Shown: positions 53,491-63,573, counted from the stretch's first letter. The stretch is DNA of 64,000 nucleotides from Chlamydiia bacterium (GCA_022601645.1 JAJACH010000001.1:868001-932000), one strand, 5' to 3'. Numbers and translations are program-made. The notes: generated by a model not told the origin, from the letters alone.

Positions 53491-54965
53491 ATATCACTTA
53501 ACGGTAGGGGAATAGGGGAAGGAAACGTATACTCCTCTCTAAGGACTGGGCGAAAGCGCACCTGATCAAATTGCATCCAAGCATAATTCACTAAGATGTG
53601 AGCGTTGAGATGGCTTGCTAAGTGCTCAATGGAGCACCCCCTAAAAGGGTCTTCTCGCCCCTCAATAAACGTATAATCCCTTAAATTTACCATCAACGTA
53701 TGCCCAAGCAAAGCATTCTCCCCTCTAAATTCCAAAACGATTTCCTCAAAGCCCCTTTCATGATACGAAAGCAGCTGCTGATAAAATTCTTGAAGTCCAT
53801 AAGCACATCCTACATCCACATGAACCCGATCAACCTCAGGATACGGCCAAAAAACGGATGCCATCCCCAGTCTATCATCTGAAGCTTCGTCTGAGGCGAT
53901 CTTGGCATTAAATGCTCTTTGTGCCTCTTGCACCTCTTCTAACGTGGGTTGGGAATAGCGCCTTTTTAAAGCTGTGACCACACGCCCGGCACATAAACCA
54001 CGATCGAGCTCATCACTTCCATCCAACACTTGTATGAAATTGGCACGCGCTTTTACAACTTCTTCTGGATCAATCAAATCAGAAAGAGCTTCAAAGAGAA
54101 TCGTGGGATGTTTCACACCAAATTGATATGCTAACTCTCGATCAGGACGAGGTGTTGTACTTCTGAATAATTCTCGCATAAATTGAGGATGCTGATTGTA
54201 AAAGAGTGCAGAATTGATACAATCAATCTGCTTTACTTGTGGTAGTCTAGCGAAAAAGTGTGCAAAAACAGCCGGAACTTTGGGATCTTTGAAGTCTGAT
54301 CTACCCACACAAAAAAGATAACGCTCACCAAAAAGATCCTGGCACCCTTCTGGGATCACACGGTGCATCTTATGCCAAAGTTGCCGTACATTTTCCTCTG
54401 TTCCTTCCGCTGGAGGGGCTAGTAAACCAAGCTCTACCAGTGCCTCCCACTTCTTATCAACCCTGCTGTGTATTAACGACAAAGCAAGCTTTACTCTTTC
54501 ATGTCTCTCAAGCCCACTGATTGATCTTATAAGTGCGTCCTTAAACTGTAGTTTTGAGCCTTCCATAAGAGCATTTAATACGGCAAACCTTGTGTCTGCT
54601 GAAAGTTTCTCTAACCCACAAGACATCGCACGTTCCAAATTGCCCATCATCAACTCCAGATGCTCTCTTAAACTGGGATCAATGCTTCGAGGAAAAACCA
54701 AGAGGTTAAGATAAACAGGAGAAAGAGCGCCTTCAGTGCCATCGGGAAATTGCACAATGATCACACTCTGGTCCTGAATTAGTACCTCATAAACGGATGC
54801 GCCGACCTCTTTTGCAAAATCAAAACAAACTGAAACCTTAGACCCTGGATAGGTCTTAGGAACTCTTGGCTCACTTGCCTCAGGAAAATCACTACAAAAC
54901 TTCAAAGGTGCCATACTACATGGGGCAACTGCCCCCGCAGAACTAGAACTCAGCGTAACTGCCAT
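53487..54965 (-). CDS. Unknown large protein, possible papain-like C-terminal domain
   Basis: 492 residues with a Shine-Dalgarno AAAGGAG 10 nt before the ATG and a -10-like TATACT further upstream. The N-terminal Ser/Ala stretch could be a type III secretion-like start, but that is not decidable. Most of the protein is unrecognised. Residues about 380-470 contain C387 in DVGCAYGLQEF, H422 in LLGHTLMVNL and an Asp about 15 residues later (FIEGREDPF). That Cys-His-Asp order and spacing are compatible with papain-fold peptidases, though the match is weak and visual only. Confidence 0.7.
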   Translation of the reverse strand: MAVTLSSSSAGAVAPCSMAPLKFCSDFPEASEPRVPKTYPGSKVSVCFDFAKEVGASVYEVLIQDQSVIIVQFPDGTEGALSPVYLNLLVFPRSIDPSLREHLELMMGNLERAMSCGLEKLSADTRFAVLNALMEGSKLQFKDALIRSISGLERHERVKLALSLIHSRVDKKWEALVELGLLAPPAEGTEENVRQLWHKMHRVIPEGCQDLFGERYLFCVGRSDFKDPKVPAVFAHFFARLPQVKQIDCINSALFYNQHPQFMRELFRSTTPRPDRELAYQFGVKHPTILFEALSDLIDPEEVVKARANFIQVLDGSDELDRGLCAGRVVTALKRRYSQPTLEEVQEAQRAFNAKIASDEASDDRLGMASVFWPYPEVDRVHVDVGCAYGLQEFYQQLLSYHERGFEEIVLEFRGENALLGHTLMVNLRDYTFIEGREDPFRGCSIEHLASHLNAHILVNYAWMQFDQVRFRPVLREEYTFPSPIPLPLSDI

Positions 54966-55026
54966 TACTTTTCTCCTTTAAGGCACTAGTATACCAAAAA
55001 CCCACATTAAAGTATATTTTAACCCA

Positions 55027-55055
55027 TTGAAATAAAACAACTAACACTATATTCT
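55027..55055 (+). promoter_or_regulatory. Promoter of the 55063 gene, leaderless type
   Basis: TTGAAA (55027-55032), 17 bp, TATTCT (55050-55055), then 7 nt to the ATG. There is no Shine-Dalgarno. Confidence 0.6.
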
Positions 55056-55062
55056 ATTTGAC

Positions 55063-55359
55063 ATGGCAGTTATACCAGATAATCCCACATCCTTTATTAC
55101 GGGTTTTATTTCAGCATTCTATTTCTCTTTACCCGAGGCAGTCACAGCTGCTTTGGAAGAGAGTGTCATCGACTTAGCAAGTAATATTTTTAGCTCAGCC
55201 CGCGATTTAATCCGGTTTGATTCCCGCCGCATCCCCCACATCCAAATGGGAGTTATTGGGACAACAGTGCCCGGAAGAGCACGTTTAATGGCACTTGTCA
55301 CCCCACAGCCTCCTCGCTATTGCTTACCATCAGTGACCCTACCTAGCAGAAGTCTTTAG
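55063..55359 (+). CDS. Unknown small protein (98 aa)
   Basis: Starts MAVIPDNPTSFITGFISAFY and ends PSVTLPSRSL. The N-terminal half is mildly hydrophobic and helical; the C-terminal half is Pro/Arg-rich. No family is recognised. It has a well-spaced promoter immediately upstream. Its last 17 nt overlap the convergent mazG gene. Confidence 0.6.
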   Translation: MAVIPDNPTSFITGFISAFYFSLPEAVTAALEESVIDLASNIFSSARDLIRFDSRRIPHIQMGVIGTTVPGRARLMALVTPQPPRYCLPSVTLPSRSL

Positions 55360-55942
55360 GGGCCTTTAAATGTGTTCGTACAGCCTTTAAAAGCTCTCGT
55401 TCTGCGTCTCTGCCTGTTTGATGGGCTTCTATGAGAAGGCTTAAGAGCTTCTCTCCTAGCTCGTTTTTGGGGATTTCTGGGAGAGGTTCCCCCGAAAGAC
55501 GCTTAATCACCTTCTGAGACTTGCTCATAAGGCTCATCGTCTTGGGGATATCGTCAAAAGGGGTCCTCTTCTTAGCCTTCTCCTCAGCCTTAGCCTCTTC
55601 CCAGATGCGAATGACCTCATCTGAGTCCTTGACCTCTTTATCTCCAAAAACGTGTGGATGACGGCGAATGAGCTTTTCTGAAACATTTTTTATCATGCTA
55701 TCAAGTGAAAATTTTCCTTCCCTTTCGCCAATTTTGCATAAAAAGATGCATAAGTAAAAAAGATCGCCAACTTCCTCAATCATTTTTTGAGAATCGTCTT
55801 CATCAACGGCTTCTAATACTTCATGCACTTCTTCCAAAAGATGTTTTGATATTGAATGAAGTGTTTGTTTAATATCCCATGGACAACCATCAGGTGCATT
55901 TAAACGATTTGCTACTTCAACTAAATTTTTAAATGACTCCAT
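55343..55942 (-). CDS. mazG: Nucleoside triphosphate pyrophosphohydrolase MazG-like
   Basis: 199 residues. The metal-binding helices of the MazG fold are present: NAPDGCPWDIKQT, HLLEEVHEVLEAVDEDD and MIEEVGDLFYLC, giving the E-E-x-x-E … E-x-x-D ligand set, followed by RRHPHVFGD. It hydrolyses (d)NTPs to NMP and PPi, a house-cleaning function. It is a single-domain form, shorter than the two-domain E. coli MazG (263). Confidence 0.93.
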   Translation of the reverse strand: MESFKNLVEVANRLNAPDGCPWDIKQTLHSISKHLLEEVHEVLEAVDEDDSQKMIEEVGDLFYLCIFLCKIGEREGKFSLDSMIKNVSEKLIRRHPHVFGDKEVKDSDEVIRIWEEAKAEEKAKKRTPFDDIPKTMSLMSKSQKVIKRLSGEPLPEIPKNELGEKLLSLLIEAHQTGRDAERELLKAVRTHLKAPKDFC

Positions 55943-56121
55943 AATAAAACCTTTCCATTAATTTTTTTGCATGATATCGTAACTGTTCAAATTTAAAATT
56001 GGAAGGGAAAAAAGTGTTATATGTTAATTACACTTTTAATAGGGTGCTCTTGTGTATTTATTTGTTTCAACGTGTTATAATTTTAGTATAAAACAACAAA
56101 ATATATATTATTAGGTAATTT

Positions 56122-59100
56122 ATGTTAGCGACAGGAGCATTTTTAGGCGGTTGGCTTCTTGAGGGAGCCGCTTGGACAGCTGCGGCTGGTGGTCTTGGGT
56201 ACGCCATCCCAGCAACGCGAGAACGGACGAAGCAAATGGCTAGTTGGGTCGGTAAGCAAGTCGTTGAAAGAACGATTGGCATGGAACGGGCGCAAAGCTT
56301 TTGGTTTCAAAAGCAAAAGATTACGAAAACAGTTACAACCGTCACAGAAACAGTCCAAGCGGGAATGAAAGTTGTGGGAGATGTGGCAACACTTGGCCCT
56401 GCAAGTCCTGAAAGAGCGCGCCTTGAAGATGCAATGTTTAGGGTTAATGCTTTAACTAACGAATGTGCTGAAGAAGATGATGTGCTGGCTGTTTTACAAG
56501 CTGAACCATCTTTACGAGAAACCCTTTTAGCGGGTCTTAAGTCTGTAAATATAGGTCATCCTATGATTACAGATAGTGAGACTGCAGAGGTACTTCAAGA
56601 GATTATTCAAGAGCTTAGTACAGGTCCTTTAACCCCAGATTTGTGGGTGAAGGTGCATATTTTCCATAGCGCTGTACTCTCAGGTGAATCTGGTGAAACC
56701 TTTGAACGAATTGGAACCAGAACCGATCTTACAGGCCCCCTTTGGGACCTTGCTGTTGTGATCAATTCTAGAGAAGGTGAATGGAACCGAGAAAGAACCG
56801 ATAGTCTTGTCACAGCCTTAACTCCTCTTTTAGATAATGTCCGCTTTGGGCCTCAAGTACATGACCTTGTTGAGGAAATACGAGACAGTGGTGTGAACCT
56901 TGGCGTAATGGAGAGGCTGACGACGTTGATGGATAGCATGTTTACGCTGGCAAAAGCTCAAGGCTCTCCCTATTTGGAAAGTTGGGCTGGGAGATTGCTA
57001 CCACAGCTGAAAAGTGCGAGAACGGCGCTATTAACCGGAATTGGTCAAGTTAGAAAAACGCTTAGTCTTGAACCTGCAGCCCCTGAAGTGAAAGAGCTTG
57101 CGGTCGCTTTAAGACAAGTTGCTACCGTACAAACACAGTTCGCTAAAATGAAACCAACTGCGCGCAATGAGCGCAACAGGATGATCCAATTACAAAGAGC
57201 TCTGTTGAGTTTAAAAAACGCAATGAGAGATCTGCCTGCTGGTGCGATTACACAAGACTGTGGCTTCCTTGTCAGACAAGCTCATGACGCACTTGATGCA
57301 CATATTGAAGACCCTCAGTTTGCCTTGCCGATGCCTCTTTTTGAAGAGGCGATGAGTCATGTACAGGTAAGTATTGGGACTCCTGCATTAGAAGATGTGG
57401 CCGCAAAAACACAGAGTCTTCTTGATAGAGGACGAAAAATGGTCGCCCAAGCAGGAGCTGCTGTCGGGGCTGTGACAACTCTGCTTGGTGGAAACAACCG
57501 AGGGAATGTAGACCACCCTCTTGTAGATTTATTTCTTGCTGTGGAATCCGTTTTACCAAAAGGCCCCACGGCAACTGATGATGTACTCAAAGCCTTAAAC
57601 AAGGTTGACGACATCATTCCTGAATTTAGAAATGTGTTTCAAAGTAAGTTTCTTGAAGAAAAACGCAGCTTACAACAAAGAGGACTGATTGTAGCTCTTG
57701 ATGAGCATAACGAACCATTTATCGAATGGTTTGAGCGAGTGATTGCGACGGATGCTGACCTTTTAATGCGCGTTTTCATGGACACGTTTGAAGCTGCATG
57801 CTTCCATCATCTTTTTCCAAAAGATGAGAGTAACCATTTTGTGTCCGAAGATGGGCGCCGTCTATTCCGCGAACTTTGTACTGAAATTACAAAAACCGCC
57901 CGTCTGCACGAGAATGACCCCTCCCTTGGTGACCCAACATTTGGTAGAATGAATGCCTTTAATCGGAAAAATCCCGCATGGACTGTTTATGCTTTTGCTA
58001 AGATGCACAATCGACGACGCGATATTACAAATAGCCCTGCCATGCAACTTTTTGAGGCAATTCACAAGAAAAAACCTAAAGCGGACATCCTTAGAAGCAT
58101 CGCTCAAGTAGAAAGGAGTAACCCTGGCTTCTACGGTAGAATTAAACAAGAGCTCTATCTGCAAACACTGCAAACAAGAAATCCTTTGCTACTACGTTTA
58201 GAAAATTGGGGACGAGGCCGTTTAGCTGATCCAGCTGTTAAAGAGCGTTTTGAACAGGCCTATGTTCGAGCTCTAAGAGAGCTTGGGGATAGTCAGCGAA
58301 CGATGCCAGAGCACTATCGTGGAGATCACTCGGCAGAGGTTATGATGAATAAGCTCCATGACTCTGATATGCGTTTTCCAGGACTTAAAAAAGGTGTTCT
58401 CCTACAACTAGCACGAAGAGAATGGTTGAGGTGGGCGAATGCACATATTTGTTCTTCAGCAGAAGATTTCCAAACGACTTGGGACAAGGTAAAAGCTGAA
58501 TTCGCTCCAACGCTCAATGATGTCGAAATGCCTTGGACAGGTCAGTCTGACACGACAACAGAGGCGCTTTGGGATCTTCACTTGCTTCATCCTAGCCTTT
58601 TTGACACCTTTATGGCGCACCGCTTACCAAAAAGTGGTTTTGAAGATAATTGGATTGAAGAACATTTGACTGATGACTCCTTTAAACTGTTAAGAGCTAC
58701 CACCCAAGCCTTATCAGGAGATATGAGTCCAGATGCTTTAAATGACGCTGGCTTTACTTTAGATAAGTTACAAGACCCTGATCTGACCGAGCAAGCCTAC
58801 ATGGAGGCTGGTGGTGCACTCAATCACCTCCGACCGCATCACACATCTGAAGCTTATGCGTATATGACGCGAAGAGATGACCCTCAAGCACGATTTGGCA
58901 CTTTGGTTAGCCCTCCTATTACCCAGAGCGCAGCTCCCGCCGCACTCGGGCTTTTATCTGGAGGCGCGAGTCACTCCTTCAATGGAATCCTTGCAACTCT
59001 TGACCATCTAGGTGGTAGCTTTGTGCAAGCTGGAGTGCACTATGCCATCGGCCAAGCTCGCTCTCTTCTTGATACTTATATCAAGCCCTATGGAACCATT

Positions 59101-62100
59101 GATGAAACAACAGGCCGCCCTCAGAAAGGTACGTTAAATGCGAATCAACAAGAACAATTAAATGCTGCTTTAGCACAGTCTCTTGCTGACCTACTAACAG
59201 CCGAGGCAACAGGCACACTTCCTGCTCTAAAAGACGCCTTAATGCGTATAGCTCCTAGATTTACCGAATTTGATATGCAGGTGAATGGATATGGCCTACC
59301 TTTTGTAGGGCAAGGCGTTCCTTTAGCTGAGCAAGGAGCGGAGGTACAGCGGGCACAGCAAGTGTCAGCGCAGCTCCAAAGAACATTGGCTCATAGACCT
59401 GATACTGATCCTGATACAGCAAACTGGTCAGAAAATCTTAATGTGGAACTTCCACAATTCACACTAATGAGTGCTTGTAAAACACTTCACAAGCTCGTCT
59501 ATGACAAATTTGTAGGTCTTGTCGATCCAAGAGCTGAGATGGAGGAAGAATGGGCACGTCAGACAACAGCAGAACCTGGAACTCCTGCCTACGAAGCCTT
59601 TATGCAAGATATGATCACTCAAAACTCTGCAGAATACTTTAGAACGCACACCGATCGGAGTTTTGCAAGCTTAATGGCTCAGCTAGATCCCACTCAAACG
59701 GTCGATGCACAATATGAGCGTTTCTACGAGCTACTCGTCCGTGAGATTGATGGAAGACAGAACATAGGGTGGAGAAAATGGGCATCAAGGCCCTACCTTT
59801 GGGGCCTTAAGCGTGTGACGCACAGATTGATGAAAGTTGTTCTACAAAATGTTCTTTTCAAGGTGCGCGCTGGCCTACAATCTTGGAAAACAACTGGTGA
59901 GGGTGAAGATGGCGGGGATCGCCCTATGCCAATTCTCCTCTTTAAGTATATCACGCACATGTTTAACAACTTTAACTATGCAAGACGTGTGATTGGTGAG
60001 AGTGGTTCGCCTGAAGGAACAGCATCTCAAGTAGATCGCATGTTACAAACGCCTGATTTCAACTTAGGAATGGAGCCAGAAGAGTTGCGATCAGAGCTCG
60101 CAGATGCAATTGGTAATACTTTCCTTCCAGATATTGATGTCTACCCTGCTCTTGATCGTCGTCTTGGAACGCTTGTCTCATTTATTGGACGAGATGAAAT
60201 CACTTCTAGAGCACCGTTTATGCGTGGGATCGACAACATTATTCTAAAACCCCTAAAGGCAATTTTCGTCGGTATATTCGCCGTATTACCTGTTGGGTTT
60301 GCCTGGGGAGTTAAAACGATCTTTATTCAACCAGCCTTTAACCTATTCCTCAGAATCTCATTCCGCGGTGGTATGCATATTGCTGACGGTGTGGGACAAG
60401 TCGAAGGAGTTTTGGGAGATTCCTTCTGGTCGGGTACTCAATACCAAGTGGCCATCCAAGAAAGTCTCGTTGACCTCTTAAAGCTTGGCCTAGCTAAACT
60501 CCAAGAAGAAGGTGGCGAAGGTGAGGCGCTTGATATTGATGAGATTGCCGAAAGACAACCTCCATTTGTGAAAAAAGCGATCCATGAAACAGTTCTAGCC
60601 CTGGCACACAGCTTAAAAACAGACGGGATGACACAGCATCAATTAAGAGATGTTTCAAGTCACCTTGTTGAAATGCTTCCAGGTGTTGCCCAAGATAAAG
60701 TGGTTGATATCGCTGTAGAGCACATCGTCAAATTCATCGTAGTCGGTTACCACGTAGCTCAACAAGATGACCAGATGGAAATGATTATCTGCAAACTGAT
60801 GACGAATCTGAGAAGTGCAATGAGGGGTGAAACAGCTGCAGAGGCCGAAGATTCAAGACATGCAGATGCAATGAGCCAACGTAGCGCTACTGCGCAAGCT
60901 GACATGCGAGCTGTGATTAAACAAATCGGTCGCCTTTCGGTGCGAAAAGCCGTTGTAGCTATCCTTGATGGAGGTGACACAGCCCACCAAGCAACAGCCG
61001 GATATGCAAAGAACCTCCTTTCAAAAACCCTCTTAAACGAAGGTCCCTTAAAGCGCGACCGACAACAACACCGCGTTGGACCTGCAAGAGAAGATATGCC
61101 AGGCCACCTAGGGGAATGGGATGCCCAACTCGATGCAATACAAGCCGCGCCAAATACAACTGCTAAATACACCGCAGCCCAAGACCTTGCTGAATCATGT
61201 GTGGCCTTTTCTAGAGAAATGGTGACATTGGAACAAACACTTGCTGAAGATGATCTCTCAGCTGCTTCAAAACGAGAAGTTCAAATTAGCATGATCCCCT
61301 TCAAGGAGAATCTCGAGCAATTTCATCGAGAAATCACAGCCATCCATTCAGCTGTCGTGCAAAAGAGCCAATCAACCTCGGTGAATACACCAACTCGAGC
61401 GATCGTAGAGTCCCTCCGTTTGATCGAGCAAAAGATCAGTGCGATTAGAGCACGTGGATTTGTTACAACAGATGATACAACAGCACAATTAGCAGAAATC
61501 GAAACCATGCAAGGTGTTGTTACAGTTCAACTTGAAACCTTAAGAGAACATGCAGGTGACGCACTCTTTGCAGAACACTACAGAAATCTCACGACCTTAA
61601 ATGGGGTCATGTCGACTGCTGTGAACAAGCTTAAAGAAGCGATGACGATCAAAGCTGAAACAGACATGCTTCGTGCTGATCTTGTCACCCTCCGCGACCG
61701 CAAAATCGAAGCAATTAATGACGCACAAGCCGGTGGTCCGATCTCAGGTTTCCTTAGCTTCTTCCAGGACAGAGAACGTTCTGTTCGAGAAGCTCAAGAA
61801 TCAGCCCTTGGTCGTATTTCAACACTTCCTCGAATTAGAAGACCCGCACTCATTCAACGTGTCACTGAAATTGTCAATGCACAAGACACCGATCTCGTCA
61901 CATCAAGAACAGACCTTTTAAGAGCCTCAATTCCATCCATAGCCCCCACTTTTTGCGAAGAAGCAACAGCCCTTGAATCCCGATTCCACAGAGAAATGCA
62001 AAGCCTTGGAAGAGACATTGATCACTATGTTGCTAGACTTGATCAAGCCGATGAAAGCGCAGAATATGCTCAAGTACCAGCTCGTGTTGCTCGTGCTAAA

Positions 62101-62412
62101 CAACTCATCGAGCGTATGGGCACAAACGTCAGAGGCATGAAAATCCCTGGAGTGATGGGAGCACAAGCTATTGATCCTCACTCAGAAACAGTGCTCGCTG
62201 TCGAATCTCAACTTAATACAGGCATAACAAACGTCTGCTCGCGACTTCTTGACATGTTCCAAGATCCCCAAACCATGAAACATGGCGTACGCTGTGGTGA
62301 ACTAGCCCTTCTAGAAGGCCTTTCTGACCCAGCTGCCTTTGAAAGACGCACACGGATGACCGACGCTCAAATGGCCGTTTACAGAACAGCCAACCCGACA
62401 CCTGCTGCATAG
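56122..62412 (+). CDS. Giant protein of unknown function (2,096 aa)
   Basis: The start ATG follows TTAGGT, with TATAAT at 56076-56081. The first ~30 residues form a Gly/Ala-rich hydrophobic segment (ATGAFLGGWLLEGAAWTAAA), possibly a membrane helix or uncleaved export signal. The rest is mostly helical and charged, without recognised domains. A second hydrophobic zone lies around residues 1,375-1,415 (LKAIFVGIFAVLPVGFAWGV, then FIQPAFNLFLRI). Residues about 1,640-1,900 look coiled-coil-rich. There is no repeat structure, protease or glycosyltransferase motif that I can identify. Size, export-like N-terminus and lack of housekeeping homologues fit a surface or host-targeted protein, but this is inference. 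Confidence 0.8.
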   Translation: MLATGAFLGGWLLEGAAWTAAAGGLGYAIPATRERTKQMASWVGKQVVERTIGMERAQSFWFQKQKITKTVTTVTETVQAGMKVVGDVATLGPASPERARLEDAMFRVNALTNECAEEDDVLAVLQAEPSLRETLLAGLKSVNIGHPMITDSETAEVLQEIIQELSTGPLTPDLWVKVHIFHSAVLSGESGETFERIGTRTDLTGPLWDLAVVINSREGEWNRERTDSLVTALTPLLDNVRFGPQVHDLVEEIRDSGVNLGVMERLTTLMDSMFTLAKAQGSPYLESWAGRLLPQLKSARTALLTGIGQVRKTLSLEPAAPEVKELAVALRQVATVQTQFAKMKPTARNERNRMIQLQRALLSLKNAMRDLPAGAITQDCGFLVRQAHDALDAHIEDPQFALPMPLFEEAMSHVQVSIGTPALEDVAAKTQSLLDRGRKMVAQAGAAVGAVTTLLGGNNRGNVDHPLVDLFLAVESVLPKGPTATDDVLKALNKVDDIIPEFRNVFQSKFLEEKRSLQQRGLIVALDEHNEPFIEWFERVIATDADLLMRVFMDTFEAACFHHLFPKDESNHFVSEDGRRLFRELCTEITKTARLHENDPSLGDPTFGRMNAFNRKNPAWTVYAFAKMHNRRRDITNSPAMQLFEAIHKKKPKADILRSIAQVERSNPGFYGRIKQELYLQTLQTRNPLLLRLENWGRGRLADPAVKERFEQAYVRALRELGDSQRTMPEHYRGDHSAEVMMNKLHDSDMRFPGLKKGVLLQLARREWLRWANAHICSSAEDFQTTWDKVKAEFAPTLNDVEMPWTGQSDTTTEALWDLHLLHPSLFDTFMAHRLPKSGFEDNWIEEHLTDDSFKLLRATTQALSGDMSPDALNDAGFTLDKLQDPDLTEQAYMEAGGALNHLRPHHTSEAYAYMTRRDDPQARFGTLVSPPITQSAAPAALGLLSGGASHSFNGILATLDHLGGSFVQAGVHYAIGQARSLLDTYIKPYGTIDETTGRPQKGTLNANQQEQLNAALAQSLADLLTAEATGTLPALKDALMRIAPRFTEFDMQVNGYGLPFVGQGVPLAEQGAEVQRAQQVSAQLQRTLAHRPDTDPDTANWSENLNVELPQFTLMSACKTLHKLVYDKFVGLVDPRAEMEEEWARQTTAEPGTPAYEAFMQDMITQNSAEYFRTHTDRSFASLMAQLDPTQTVDAQYERFYELLVREIDGRQNIGWRKWASRPYLWGLKRVTHRLMKVVLQNVLFKVRAGLQSWKTTGEGEDGGDRPMPILLFKYITHMFNNFNYARRVIGESGSPEGTASQVDRMLQTPDFNLGMEPEELRSELADAIGNTFLPDIDVYPALDRRLGTLVSFIGRDEITSRAPFMRGIDNIILKPLKAIFVGIFAVLPVGFAWGVKTIFIQPAFNLFLRISFRGGMHIADGVGQVEGVLGDSFWSGTQYQVAIQESLVDLLKLGLAKLQEEGGEGEALDIDEIAERQPPFVKKAIHETVLALAHSLKTDGMTQHQLRDVSSHLVEMLPGVAQDKVVDIAVEHIVKFIVVGYHVAQQDDQMEMIICKLMTNLRSAMRGETAAEAEDSRHADAMSQRSATAQADMRAVIKQIGRLSVRKAVVAILDGGDTAHQATAGYAKNLLSKTLLNEGPLKRDRQQHRVGPAREDMPGHLGEWDAQLDAIQAAPNTTAKYTAAQDLAESCVAFSREMVTLEQTLAEDDLSAASKREVQISMIPFKENLEQFHREITAIHSAVVQKSQSTSVNTPTRAIVESLRLIEQKISAIRARGFVTTDDTTAQLAEIETMQGVVTVQLETLREHAGDALFAEHYRNLTTLNGVMSTAVNKLKEAMTIKAETDMLRADLVTLRDRKIEAINDAQAGGPISGFLSFFQDRERSVREAQESALGRISTLPRIRRPALIQRVTEIVNAQDTDLVTSRTDLLRASIPSIAPTFCEEATALESRFHREMQSLGRDIDHYVARLDQADESAEYAQVPARVARAKQLIERMGTNVRGMKIPGVMGAQAIDPHSETVLAVESQLNTGITNVCSRLLDMFQDPQTMKHGVRCGELALLEGLSDPAAFERRTRMTDAQMAVYRTANPTPAA

Positions 62413-62428
62413 TAGACGAAATGTCTAC
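62412..62428. other. Short inverted repeat before the P-loop gene
   Basis: GTAGAC-GAAAT-GTCTAC lies directly after the stop of the giant gene and 8 nt before a -10-like TACACT (62436-62441). It could be an operator or a small hairpin; there is no U-tract. Confidence 0.4.
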
Positions 62429-62449
62429 GCTCGACTACACTAAGCCTAT

Positions 62450-63559
62450 ATGGGAAGAAAAGCGCTTTTTATTGCCTCCACCGGTCAACATGTCGGCAAA
62501 ACCACCACCTGCCTAGGGCTCCTCTCAGGTCTAATGAAAAGACATGATGCCGTGGGATTCATGAAGCCCGTGGGACAGCGCCATGTCCAAGTCGACGAAA
62601 ACACCTCTGTTGACAAAGACGTCATCTTGTTTAAAAAACGCTTTAACCTCGATGAAAACTACGAAGACATGAGCCCTGTGCTAATTCCCCAAGGGTTCAC
62701 TCGTAATTTCCTCGATGGAAAAATCGATGAAAAAGAGCTTATTAAATCTATTAAACAATCCTATAAATCGATCTCGACTAAATCAGATATCACCGTTGTT
62801 GAAGGCACAGGCCACGTCGGCGTCGGCTCTATTGTTAATCTTTCAAACGCACGCGTCGCCTCCCTCTTAGACCTTAGCATGATCCTCATTGTTTCTGGAG
62901 GACTCGGCTCAGCCTTTGACGCCTTAACCGTCAATAAGGCCCTTTGCGACCTCCATAAAGTGAAAATCTCCGGTGTGATCATCAACCGCGTCTATCCTGA
63001 TAAACAAGAAATGGTCCTCACCTATATGAAAAAAGCGCTAAGCCGCTGGAAAATCCCTATCCTAGGCTGCATCCCCTACGATCCCTTCCTGGCAAATCCC
63101 ACCATGCGTGATTTTGAAAGCCTCTTTGGCTCCAAACTCCTCACTGGCACCTCGCATCGCCTGCGTCATTTTGAGAACATCCGCCTCGTCGCCACCTCGC
63201 TAAAAAACTTCACCAAGCTGATCCTGCCCGAACAACTTCTTATCACGCCAGCGAACCGAGAAGACATCATCCTAGCCACCTTAACCAAACATTGGGACAT
63301 AAAAATCAAAGATCCCAAAAAAGATCTCAAGACCGGACTTATTCTCATCGGAGATACACCGCCGAAACACACCATCATCAGCGAGCTCAAAAAAGCCGAT
63401 ATCCCGATGCTCTACACGCCCGTTTCCTCAACCAAAGCGATGCAGATGATCAATTCACATACCGCGAAGATCCAGATCGAAGATGCCGAGAAAGTGAACG
63501 AAGCAATTGATCTTGTTGAATCGCATCTCAATTTCGACGCCATCCTCCGCACTTTATAA
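62450..63559 (+). CDS. P-loop/DRTGG-domain protein (phosphotransacetylase N-terminal-like)
   Basis: 369 residues. The N-terminal domain is a dethiobiotin-synthetase/CobB-like P-loop ATPase (Walker A STGQHVGKTTTCLGLLSGL), with VVEGTGHVGVGSIV and SGVIINRVYPDK. The C-terminal ~150 residues match the DRTGG domain (LLITPANREDIILATL, GLILIGDTPPK … DIPMLYTPVSSTKAM). This is the regulatory N-terminal half of long Pta enzymes, here as a stand-alone protein without the catalytic phosphotransacetylase part. The role is unknown. TACACT ends 8 nt before the ATG. Confidence 0.85.
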   Translation: MGRKALFIASTGQHVGKTTTCLGLLSGLMKRHDAVGFMKPVGQRHVQVDENTSVDKDVILFKKRFNLDENYEDMSPVLIPQGFTRNFLDGKIDEKELIKSIKQSYKSISTKSDITVVEGTGHVGVGSIVNLSNARVASLLDLSMILIVSGGLGSAFDALTVNKALCDLHKVKISGVIINRVYPDKQEMVLTYMKKALSRWKIPILGCIPYDPFLANPTMRDFESLFGSKLLTGTSHRLRHFENIRLVATSLKNFTKLILPEQLLITPANREDIILATLTKHWDIKIKDPKKDLKTGLILIGDTPPKHTIISELKKADIPMLYTPVSSTKAMQMINSHTAKIQIEDAEKVNEAIDLVESHLNFDAILRTL

Positions 63560-63573
63560 GGTTAAACCTGAGC

